Shown here piece by piece: positions 55,285-62,042 of a stretch of DNA of 62,042 bases. The translations under genes and the position numbers were made by a program. Origin of the DNA: an uncultured delta proteobacterium (GTDB lineage: Bacteria > Desulfobacterota > Syntrophia > Syntrophales > Smithellaceae); the NCBI GenBank assembly GCA_903907985.1, contig CAIVQG010000025.1, forward strand, positions 1-62,042, given 5' to 3'. The notes beneath the pieces are model-generated. The model searched no databases. It was not told the origin of the DNA and saw only the letters and a program-made list of their open reading frames with translations. Within the stretch, counting starts at the first letter, position 1. Each line of letters opens with the position of its first letter.

Positions 55285-56478
55285 ATGGCAAAGAAAAAAT
55301 TCGAAAGGACTAAGCCCCATTTAAATGTCGGAACCATTGGTCACGTAGATCACGGTAAGACTCCATTAACCGCAGCAATTACCAAGTATCTGGCAAAAAA
55401 GGGATTTGCGGAATTCCGGGCTTTTGATTCCATTGATAATGCACCAGAAGAAAAAGAAAGAGGTGTTACCATTAACATCTCTCATGTTGAATATGAAACA
55501 GAAAAAAGGCATTATGCTCACGTCGATTGTCCGGGCCACGCCGACTATATCAAAAACATGATTTCCGGTGCCGCCCATATGGATGGAACCATCCTTGTTG
55601 TTGCTGCCTCTGATGGTCCTATGCCGCAAACTCGCGAGCATATCCTCCTTGCCCGTCAGGTTCAGGTTCCCTCTGTTGTAGTTTTTCTCAATAAAGTAGA
55701 TCTGGTCGATGACCCCGAGCTTCTTGATCTGGTTGAACTGGAATTAAGAGAGCTTTTGAGCCAATATGAATTTCCCGGTGACGATATTCCCATCATTCGT
55801 GGTTCGGCGCTGAAGGCGCTCGAAGCCGAGGATAACAATTCTCCCGATGTTAAATGCATTGCCGAGCTTATGGATGCAGTTGATTCCTACATTCCGCAGC
55901 CCAAACGTGATACCGATAAGCCCTTCCTAATGCCGGTCGGTGATGTTTTCACCATCTCCGGTCGTGGTACGGTTGTGACCGGTCGTGTGGACAGGGGTAT
56001 TGCGAAGGTAGGCGAGGAAGTGGAAATTATCGGTATTCGTCCCACCTTTAAAACAGTTGTTACCGGCGTGGAAATGTTCCGTAAGACCCTTGATGAAGCC
56101 CGTGCCGGTGATGATGTCGGCTTGCTTATAAGAGGTATTAAGCGTGAAGAAGTGGAAAGAGGCCAGGTTATTGCCAAGCCGGGTTCCATTACTCCGCACA
56201 CAAAATTTGACGCAGCTGTTTATATTCTCACCAAGGAAGAAGGTGGTCGTCATACACCGTTTTTCTCCGGTTATCGTCCGCAGTTTTATTTCCGGACAAC
56301 AGATGTGACCGGTGTCGCGACGTTACCGGAAGGCGTGGAAATGGTTATGCCCGGTGATAATGTTAACATGCGTATAGAATTGATTACCCCCATCGCCATG
56401 GAAGAACAATTAAGATTCGCTATTCGCGAGGGTGGTAGAACAGTAGGCGCTGGTGTCGTAAGCAAGATTGTTGAATAG
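55285..56478 (+). CDS. tuf: elongation factor Tu
   Basis: 397 residues, full length. G-domain motifs: GHVDHGKT at 19-26, [14 protein letters not shown] switch I, DCPGH switch II, NKVD in the place of NKxD, and SALKALE. Position 27, right after the P-loop Thr, is Pro where almost all EF-Tu have Thr (codon CCA; ACA would be Thr). Domains 2 ([13 protein letters not shown]) and 3 ([13 protein letters not shown]) are normal. AAGGAGGT precedes the ATG. It is the only tuf in the window and stands without fusA. Confidence 0.97.
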   Translation: MAKKKFERTKPHLNVGTIGHVDHGKTPLTAAITKYLAKKGFAEFRAFDSIDNAPEEKERGVTINISHVEYETEKRHYAHVDCPGHADYIKNMISGAAHMDGTILVVAASDGPMPQTREHILLARQVQVPSVVVFLNKVDLVDDPELLDLVELELRELLSQYEFPGDDIPIIRGSALKALEAEDNNSPDVKCIAELMDAVDSYIPQPKRDTDKPFLMPVGDVFTISGRGTVVTGRVDRGIAKVGEEVEIIGIRPTFKTVVTGVEMFRKTLDEARAGDDVGLLIRGIKREEVERGQVIAKPGSITPHTKFDAAVYILTKEEGGRHTPFFSGYRPQFYFRTTDVTGVATLPEGVEMVMPGDNVNMRIELITPIAMEEQLRFAIREGGRTVGAGVVSKIVE

Positions 56479-56503
56479 AAACAGGAAAAAGGTTATCCGA
56501 TCA

Positions 56504-56812
56504 ATGAAAGACCAAAAGATTAGAATTCGTCTCAGAGCTTACGACTATAAATTGCTGGATCGTTCGGTTGAAGAAATAGTAGAAACGGCAAAAAGGACCG
56601 GTGCACGCGTCGCCGGTCCCATTCCTCTTCCTACGGAGATCAACAAGTATTGCGTAAATCGGTCACCTCACGTAGATAAAAAATCCCGTGAACAGTTTGA
56701 AATCAGAACACATAAAAGACTGATTGATATTGTCGAGCCTACGCAAGCGACGGTGGATGCCTTGATGAAATTAGATCTATCTGCCGGAGTGGATGTCGAG
56801 ATAAAAGCGTAA
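56504..56812 (+). CDS. rpsJ: 30S ribosomal protein uS10
   Basis: 102 residues starting [19 protein letters not shown]; the [11 protein letters not shown] and [20 protein letters not shown] blocks are typical. I take the ATG at 56504; the frame is open upstream into the tuf end but has no homology there. First gene of the S10 operon and, through NusB/NusE, a transcription factor partner of NusG. Confidence 0.97.
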   Translation: MKDQKIRIRLRAYDYKLLDRSVEEIVETAKRTGARVAGPIPLPTEINKYCVNRSPHVDKKSREQFEIRTHKRLIDIVEPTQATVDALMKLDLSAGVDVEIKA

Positions 56813-56905
56813 GTTCAAATTCGGGTGTTGGGAGATGGTCAGAATTACTGCCATTCTTCAAAATGTAGGTTATTGGCTTTATATTTTATAAAAAGTTGGA
56901 AGATA

Positions 56906-57538
56906 ATGAACAAGGGAATCATTGGGAAAAAACTAGGAATGACTCAAGTGTTTGATGAGGATGGCGCTGCAGTTGGAGTTACTGCCATCGAGGTTGAGCC
57001 TTCCGTTGTCGTTCAGGTAAAGACCAAAGCCAAAGAAGGATATGATGCTATCCAACTTGCTTACGGCCGGAAAAAACAAAAGAACGTGACAAAACCATTG
57101 CAAGGCCATTTCAATAAGGCCAACAAAGGATTTTTCCGGAAGCTCAAGGAATTTGAGCCTGATGGCGAAGTGCATGAAATTGGTCAGGAAATAACCGCAG
57201 ATATTTTTAAGGCGGGGGATTTTGTTGACATAGTGGGAACATCCAAAGGCAAGGGGTTTCAGGGAGTTGTTAAGAGGCATGGTTTTGGGGGTGGCCGGGC
57301 CACACACGGTTCCATGCATCATCGGGCGCCAGGATCAATCGGTGCCAGTGCCGATCCTTCGCGAGTATTTAAAGGTACGAAAATGGGTGGTCACATGGGC
57401 TGTGTCCGTAAAACAATCCAGAATCTGCAAATATGGCAAGTTCGCGCGGATAGAAATTTGATCCTGTTGAAAGGCTCAATTCCGGGAAGTAAAAACGGTT
57501 TTGTACTGATTAAGCAAGCAAAGAAAATAAGTGTTTAA
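56906..57538 (+). CDS. rplC: 50S ribosomal protein uL3
   Basis: 210 residues from ATG 56906 (MNKGIIGKKLGMTQVFDEDG, GGAAGA upstream). GFGGGRATHGSMHHRAPGSI and FKGTKMGGHMG are the family core near the peptidyl transferase centre. An upstream in-frame extension to 56825 lacks similarity and is rejected. Confidence 0.97.
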   Translation: MNKGIIGKKLGMTQVFDEDGAAVGVTAIEVEPSVVVQVKTKAKEGYDAIQLAYGRKKQKNVTKPLQGHFNKANKGFFRKLKEFEPDGEVHEIGQEITADIFKAGDFVDIVGTSKGKGFQGVVKRHGFGGGRATHGSMHHRAPGSIGASADPSRVFKGTKMGGHMGCVRKTIQNLQIWQVRADRNLILLKGSIPGSKNGFVLIKQAKKISV

Positions 57539-57559
57539 GTCACATCTGGAGTTATAAAC

Positions 57560-58183
57560 ATGGCAGTAGCAGATGTTTTTGATATCGAAAAAAAGAAAGT
57601 TGCTCAAGTTGAGTTAAATGATGCTGTTTTTAGCGCCGAACTCAATGAGGCAGTTGTTTATGATGTCGTAAAGATGCAAATGGCAGCACGCCGTTCCGGG
57701 ACATCTTCTACCAAAACAAGATCCGATGTTCGAGGTGGCGGAAAAAAGCCGTGGCGGCAAAAAGGAACAGGTCGGGCCCGCGCGGGAACAACAAGATCAC
57801 CCATTTGGCGGGGAGGCGGAATCGTTTTTGGTCCTCATCCACGCGATTACTCCTTCAATGTGCCGAAAAAGGTGCGGAAAAAAGCATTAATATCTGTACT
57901 GAGCATGAAGCTCAAAGAAGATAAGATGTTAATCCTTAGAGATTTCCCGATGGAAAAAATCAGTACCAAAGCATTTAAAAATGTTGTTGATCTCTTTGGC
58001 TTTAAAAAAGTACTTTTTGTTTTAGATGTGAATAATGAAGTTTTGTTAAAGTCTTCACGGAACATAAGGAACATTAAAATGATCAGGTCAGAGGGTATTA
58101 ATGTTTATGATATTTTAAATTGTGAGCATTTAGTTCTTCTTGAACCCTCCGTAAAAAAGATAGAGGGAGCATTGCTGGCATAA
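57560..58183 (+). CDS. rplD: 50S ribosomal protein uL4
   Basis: 207 residues. The tunnel loop is seen as [18 protein letters not shown] followed by [14 protein letters not shown]. In many proteobacteria L4 also represses the S10 operon; no leader hairpin for that is evident here. It shares one base with the rplW start (TAATG). Confidence 0.97.
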   Translation: MAVADVFDIEKKKVAQVELNDAVFSAELNEAVVYDVVKMQMAARRSGTSSTKTRSDVRGGGKKPWRQKGTGRARAGTTRSPIWRGGGIVFGPHPRDYSFNVPKKVRKKALISVLSMKLKEDKMLILRDFPMEKISTKAFKNVVDLFGFKKVLFVLDVNNEVLLKSSRNIRNIKMIRSEGINVYDILNCEHLVLLEPSVKKIEGALLA

Positions 58184-58470
58184 TGGAAGTATATAAGATT
58201 ATAAAAAAATTGCTGGTTACAGAAAAGAGCACTGTGGCCCGGGAAGAATCAAATAAGTATGTTTTTGAAGTCGACCGGAAAGCCAACAAGGTGGAAATTG
58301 GCCAAGCAGTGGAAAAGCTGTTTAAAGTTAAGGTTATCGATGTCCACGTAATGCATGTTTTAGGTAAAAAGAAACGAACAGGCAAGGTTGTGGGACAGAA
58401 GAACTCCTGGAAAAAAGCAATAGTAACATTAACTGACGGTAACCGTATAGAGATTAGTGAAAGCTTATAA
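58183..58470 (+). CDS. rplW: 50S ribosomal protein uL23
   Basis: 95 residues: VYKIIKKLLVTEKSTVAREE, YVFEVDRKANKVEIGQAVEKLF, VNVxxxxGKKKR-like VLGKKKRTGKVVG. Docking site for trigger factor and SRP at the tunnel exit. Coupled to rplD by a one-base overlap. Confidence 0.97.
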   Translation: MEVYKIIKKLLVTEKSTVAREESNKYVFEVDRKANKVEIGQAVEKLFKVKVIDVHVMHVLGKKKRTGKVVGQKNSWKKAIVTLTDGNRIEISESL

Positions 58471-58492
58471 GCGCTAGTTAAGGATTAGAATA

Positions 58493-59314
58493 ATGGGAAT
58501 TATTAAGTATAAGCCAACATCACCAGGAAGAAGATTTCAAAGTGTCTCCGATTTTGAGGAAATCACTTCCTCCGAGCCGGAAAAAAGCCTTTTGAAACCG
58601 TTAAAGAGGACGGGCGGGCGAAATAGTTACGGTCGTATCACCGCCAGATTTATTGGTGGAGGACACAAAAGAAAATATCGGATAATCGATTTTTGCCGTA
58701 ATAAGGCCGACATTCCGGCAAAGGTTGCTGCCATTGAATATGATCCCAACCGAACGGCCAGAATAGCTCTTTTAAATTATCGTGACGGCGAAAAGCGATA
58801 TATAGTCGCTCCCGCGCAGTTGAATGTAGGTGACATCATAGTTAGTGGTGAGAAAGCTGATATCAAGCCGGGCAATGCTGTGCCTTTAAAATCAATTCCG
58901 CTGGGCTCATTGATTCATAATGTTGAATTGAAAGTAGGCCGGGGTGGTCAGTTGATTCGTTCCGCCGGAGCTTACGGGCAGTTGATGGCCAAAGAAGGCG
59001 ATTATGCCCAGGTGAGGCTTCCTTCCGGTGAAGTGCGCAAGGTGTTTATTGAATGCATGGCTACAATTGGTCAGGTAGGCAACAACGATCATGAAAATAT
59101 CAGTATTGGTAAAGCCGGCAGGAAAAGATGGATGGGTAAAAAGCCCCATAACCGTGGCGTAGTAATGAACCCGGTTGATCATCCGATGGGCGGCGGCGAA
59201 GGCAAGTCTTCTGGTGGCAGGCACCCCTGTACTCCATGGGGTGTACCGACAAAAGGTCACAAAACCAGAAAAAACAAGAACACTGATAAATATATTGTGA
59301 AGAGAAGGGGTTAA
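58493..59314 (+). CDS. rplB: 50S ribosomal protein uL2
   Basis: 273 residues. [22 protein letters not shown] near the start, [19 protein letters not shown], and the conserved C-terminal [20 protein letters not shown] with the functional His. Full length, standard place before rpsS. Confidence 0.98.
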   Translation: MGIIKYKPTSPGRRFQSVSDFEEITSSEPEKSLLKPLKRTGGRNSYGRITARFIGGGHKRKYRIIDFCRNKADIPAKVAAIEYDPNRTARIALLNYRDGEKRYIVAPAQLNVGDIIVSGEKADIKPGNAVPLKSIPLGSLIHNVELKVGRGGQLIRSAGAYGQLMAKEGDYAQVRLPSGEVRKVFIECMATIGQVGNNDHENISIGKAGRKRWMGKKPHNRGVVMNPVDHPMGGGEGKSSGGRHPCTPWGVPTKGHKTRKNKNTDKYIVKRRG

Positions 59315-59320
59315 AAAAGC

Positions 59321-59602
59321 GTGGCACGTTCGATTAAAAAAGGTCCGTATATCGAGGAAAGATTGCTTGCCAAAGCCCGTAAGATGGAGGCGGAAGGCAG
59401 TAAAAATGTTATTAAAACTTGGTCGCGGCGTTCAACCATAACACCGGAACTCATTGGCTACACATTTGCAGTGCATAACGGGAAAAAGTTCATCCCGGTT
59501 TATGTGACGGAGAACATGGTGGGGCATAAGCTTGGTGAGTTTTCACCGACAAGGACTTTTTATTCCCATTCGGGTGATCGAAAAACGAAAGTCCGTAAAT
59601 AA
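59321..59602 (+). CDS. rpsS: 30S ribosomal protein uS19
   Basis: 93 residues from GTG 59321: [37 protein letters not shown] and [15 protein letters not shown]. Six bases separate it from rplB, so the GTG is supported by position as well as homology. Confidence 0.97.
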   Translation: MARSIKKGPYIEERLLAKARKMEAEGSKNVIKTWSRRSTITPELIGYTFAVHNGKKFIPVYVTENMVGHKLGEFSPTRTFYSHSGDRKTKVRK

Positions 59603-59639
59603 ACTTACGCTCTGGCGAATGCGTTTGAGGTTAACAAAA

Positions 59640-59972
59640 ATGGAAGCGAAAGCAGTTGTAAAATACATCAGGATGTCACCGCAGAAAGTCAGGCTGGTGG
59701 TAGATTTAATTAGAGGGAAGAAAGTGCAGGAAGCACAGAATATTCTCCTTTACACCAGAAAATATGCGGCAGGTATAGTTTCTAAGGTTCTCAAGTCTGC
59801 TACGGCAAATGCTGCTCAGAACCCCAATATCGATGAAAACATTCTTTATGTTAAGGAAGTGTTCGTTGATCAGGGTCCGGCGCTGAAGCGCTGGAGGGCT
59901 CGTGCGCAGGGAAGAGCGGCAGGGATCAAGAAAAGAAGTTCACACATTACAGTCGTCTTGGATGAAAAGTAA
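59640..59972 (+). CDS. rplV: 50S ribosomal protein uL22
   Basis: 110 residues from ATG 59640 ([20 protein letters not shown]), with GAGGT 8 bases upstream. The [18 protein letters not shown] helix and the tunnel beta-hairpin near [14 protein letters not shown] are present. An in-frame extension upstream overlaps rpsS and is unlikely. Confidence 0.97.
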   Translation: MEAKAVVKYIRMSPQKVRLVVDLIRGKKVQEAQNILLYTRKYAAGIVSKVLKSATANAAQNPNIDENILYVKEVFVDQGPALKRWRARAQGRAAGIKKRSSHITVVLDEK

Positions 59973-59984
59973 GGAGGAACGATA

Positions 59985-60629
59985 TTGGGTCAGAAGGTTA
60001 ACCCGGTAGGATTACGATTAGGTTTCATTAAGAAGTGGCAGTCGGTTTGGTTTGCCGACAGAACCTATAGTGAAATGTTGCATGAAGACTTGAAGATTAG
60101 AAAATACCTCAAGAAAAAACTCTATCATGCCGGTATTTCGAAAATTGAGATTGAACGCGCTGCCAACAAAGCGAAAGTGAATATTTATGCAGCGCGGCCA
60201 GGCGTGATTATTGGCAAAAAAGGCTCGGAAATTGAAAAGCTGAAGGCGGAGATTGAGAAATTTTCCCAGGCTGAAATAATCATAAATATTTTAGAAGTGC
60301 GTAAACCGGAAATAGATGCCCAACTTGTTGCCGAAAATGTAGCTATGCAATTGGAAAGAAGAGTTGCTTTCCGCCGGGCAATGAAAAAGTGTGTAGGTTA
60401 TGCTCTGAAGTTCGGAGCTAAGGGAATAAAGATATCCTGCTCCGGCCGGTTGGCTGGATCGGAAATCGCCCGTTCAGAATGGTATCGTGAAGGAAGGGTT
60501 CCCTTGCATACCCTGCGGGCCGACATTGATTATGGATTTATTGAAGCCCACACTGCTTATGGCTTGATTGGTGTTAAAGTTTTGATTTTCCACGGTGAAG
60601 TATTACCGGTAAAGAATAATAAGCAGTAG
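59985..60629 (+). CDS. rpsC: 30S ribosomal protein uS3
   Basis: 214 residues from TTG 59985 with AAGGAGG upstream: [20 protein letters not shown] domain with [17 protein letters not shown], and C-terminal [15 protein letters not shown]-type block ([16 protein letters not shown]). Part of the mRNA entry tunnel helicase. Confidence 0.97.
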   Translation: MGQKVNPVGLRLGFIKKWQSVWFADRTYSEMLHEDLKIRKYLKKKLYHAGISKIEIERAANKAKVNIYAARPGVIIGKKGSEIEKLKAEIEKFSQAEIIINILEVRKPEIDAQLVAENVAMQLERRVAFRRAMKKCVGYALKFGAKGIKISCSGRLAGSEIARSEWYREGRVPLHTLRADIDYGFIEAHTAYGLIGVKVLIFHGEVLPVKNNKQ

Positions 60630-60707
60630 TTAATGCGCCGGTCGGTTTTCCTTGGGCTGGTATTTGAGTAAGGAATTTCGTTGTAAGAGCAACAGGAGTT
60701 TTAGATT

Positions 60708-61130
60708 ATGTTAATGCCTAAAAGGGTGAAATACAGGAAGCTGCATAAAGGTCGCATGGGGGGCAAGGCTACCAGGGGAGGTTCGATATCTTTTGGTGAG
60801 TTTGGGCTACAAGCGGCAGAATGCGGCTGGATTACAGCGCGGCAGATTGAAGCAGCCCGTATTGCCATGACACGTCATGTCAAGCGGGGAGGCAAAATTT
60901 GGATCAGGGTATTCCCTCATAAGTCGGTTACTCGGAAACCAGCTGAAACACGTATGGGTAAAGGTAAGGGAGCGCCGGAAGGATGGGTGGCAGTAGTTAA
61001 ACCCGGTTCGGTTCTTTATGAAATGGAAGGTGTAACCAAAGAAGTGGCTAAGGAAGCCTTTCGCTTGGCAGCGCACAAGTTGCCGATTGCCACAAAATTT
61101 TTAGCAAGGGAGATATCTGATGAAAATTAA
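60708..61130 (+). CDS. rplP: 50S ribosomal protein uL16
   Basis: 140 residues. [17 protein letters not shown] fits the family start with ATG 60708 (AGGAG 9 bases upstream). [24 protein letters not shown] and [14 protein letters not shown] follow. Organises the A-site of the large subunit. The 78-base gap after rpsC holds nothing else visible; the end overlaps rpmC by 11 bases. Confidence 0.97.
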   Translation: MLMPKRVKYRKLHKGRMGGKATRGGSISFGEFGLQAAECGWITARQIEAARIAMTRHVKRGGKIWIRVFPHKSVTRKPAETRMGKGKGAPEGWVAVVKPGSVLYEMEGVTKEVAKEAFRLAAHKLPIATKFLAREISDEN

Positions 61131-61314
61131 AGAAATCAGAGATCTCGGTATTCACGAGCTCAAACAAAAAAATAGTGAATTGGTAGAAGAACTTTTTAAG
61201 TTGCGGATACGTCATGCATCAGGCCAGTTGGAGCCAACGGCAATGCTGGGTCGTCTGAGGAAAGACATCGCCCGCGTTAATACGGTGTTGAAGGAAAAGG
61301 AGGCTGCAGGTTAA
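61120..61314 (+). CDS. rpmC: 50S ribosomal protein uL29
   Basis: 64 residues, two-helix protein: [53 protein letters not shown]. Located at the tunnel exit. Start lies within the end of rplP. Confidence 0.96.
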   Translation: MKIKEIRDLGIHELKQKNSELVEELFKLRIRHASGQLEPTAMLGRLRKDIARVNTVLKEKEAAG

Positions 61315-61315
61315 C

Positions 61316-61573
61316 ATGGCTGAGCAGGGAAATAAGCGCACAATTAAGGGCGTAGTTACTAGTGATAAAATGGATAAGACGATTGTCATCAGAGCGGAAC
61401 GTTTGGTGAAGCATTCTGTTTTTCATAAGTATGTGCGCAAACATGTGAAATACAAGGCCCATGACGAGCAAAACCAGTGTAAAGTGGGAGATACGGTTCT
61501 GATTATAGAGGCGCGTCCGATGAGTAAAGATAAACGCTGGCGGATGCTCGAAATTCTGGAGAGAGCAAAATAA
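61316..61573 (+). CDS. rpsQ: 30S ribosomal protein uS17
   Basis: 85 residues: [38 protein letters not shown] and [19 protein letters not shown], the complete OB-fold pattern. One base after the rpmC stop. Confidence 0.97.
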   Translation: MAEQGNKRTIKGVVTSDKMDKTIVIRAERLVKHSVFHKYVRKHVKYKAHDEQNQCKVGDTVLIIEARPMSKDKRWRMLEILERAK

Positions 61574-61617
61574 CAACTTGTTTTTGTAAAGCGAGTTGTT
61601 TTGATGGGGTTTTATTT

Positions 61618-61986
61618 ATGATTCAGATGCAGACCATACTAAATGTTGCGGACAATTCCGGCGCCAAAAAGGTAGCTTGTATTAAGGTACTGGGTGGATC
61701 GAAGCGCCGGTATGCAAGTTTGGGTGATGTAATTGTTGTTGCAGTAAAGGAAGCAATTCCCAATTCCAAAGTTAAAAAGGGTGACGTAATGAAGGCTGTC
61801 ATCGTGCGCACGGTCAAAGAAGTAAAAAGGCCGGACGGATCTTATCTGAAGTTTGATGACAACTCGGCTGTTTTGATTTCCAATCAGATGGAACCCATTG
61901 GAACAAGAATTTTTGGACCAGTTGCCCGCGAATTGAGAGCAAAACAATTTATGAAGATTATCTCTCTGGCACCAGAGGTTTTATAA
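61618..61986 (+). CDS. rplN: 50S ribosomal protein uL14
   Basis: 122 residues: [66 protein letters not shown]. Full length; lies at the intersubunit face. Follows rpsQ by 44 bases. Confidence 0.98.
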   Translation: MIQMQTILNVADNSGAKKVACIKVLGGSKRRYASLGDVIVVAVKEAIPNSKVKKGDVMKAVIVRTVKEVKRPDGSYLKFDDNSAVLISNQMEPIGTRIFGPVARELRAKQFMKIISLAPEVL

Positions 61987-62008
61987 ACCTGTTTCGAAGA
62001 GGAAGAAG

Positions 62009-62042
62009 ATGAGCTTAAGCAGATTGAAAAAAGGGGATGTAA
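62009..62042 (+). CDS. rplX: 50S ribosomal protein uL24, 5' end only
   Basis: Eleven codons, MSLSRLKKGDV, before the window ends; AGAGGAAG lies upstream. Position after rplN and the KKGD motif that opens L24's KOW domain support rplX. Identity rests mainly on operon order. Confidence 0.75.
   Translation, partial: MSLSRLKKGDV

Noticed and set aside
56825-56905. N-terminal extension of uL3
   Set aside because: The extension has no similarity to the family and the ATG at 56906 carries its own ribosome binding site.

Overview
The window reads as a chromosomal segment of a Gram-negative anaerobe from the Deltaproteobacteria sensu lato, most plausibly Syntrophales-like. This is inferred from gene order and protein families. 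Supporting points are the order alaS-recX-recA-thpR-cinA-pgpA, heptose kinase (LPS), a DUF4416 gene between rfaE1 and yicC, a beta-barrel outer-membrane protein, a fused cysteine synthase/cysteinyl-tRNA synthetase, and AMMECR1/MEMO1 genes. Base composition looks moderate by eye. No rRNA, CRISPR array, complete insertion sequence or prophage is visible.

Layout. (1) 0-8 kb, minus strand: a small type II toxin-antitoxin pair, then alaS, recX-recA, thpR-cinA and pgpA. (2) 8-10 kb, plus strand: a LexA/UmuD-type self-cleaving repressor under a GAAC-N4-GTTC palindrome, followed by a Y-family polymerase, probably an SOS mutagenesis cassette. (3) 10.3-14.1 kb: accessory stretch of secreted or small hypotheticals, a CxxCxxCC protein and a doubly broken DUF3592-like pseudogene. 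(4) 14-16.6 kb: divergent nitroreductase and Nnr. (5) 16.6-22.6 kb: gene-poor, rearranged stretch with a MoxR ATPase/VWA operon, a VTT-domain membrane protein, a promoter cassette present twice, and remnants of an alpha/beta hydrolase, an MtnA-like enzyme and a frameshifted membrane protein. (6) 22.6-28.1 kb, minus: polyprenyl synthase, rimO-ftsK, plsC. (7) 28.3-39.2 kb, plus: rfaE1, DUF4416, yicC-gmk-rpoZ-pyrF-rlmB, pilC, DUF1178, cysK-cysS fusion, MEMO1 and AMMECR1, with tRNA-Pro on the other strand. (8) 39.4-41.9 kb: outer-membrane barrel and a secreted caspase-like PEGA protein. (9) 42-62 kb: tRNA-Thr/Tyr/Gly/Thr, rpmG, tRNA-Trp, secE-nusG-rplKAJL-rpoBC, rpsL-rpsG-tuf, and the S10 operon up to the first codons of rplX.

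The right third is canonical transcription/translation machinery with two rearrangements: tuf is absent from the tRNA/rpmG cluster, with a palindromic element in that gap, and fusA is absent between rpsG and tuf. The most unusual points are the CysK-CysS fusion with non-consensus signature residues, the paired palindromic elements whose base changes keep a plus-strand hairpin, the duplicated promoter cassette at 20.0 and 21.1 kb, a probably leaderless LexA-like gene, a terminator-like hairpin inside the rfaE1 leader, and a Thr-to-Pro change beside the EF-Tu P-loop.
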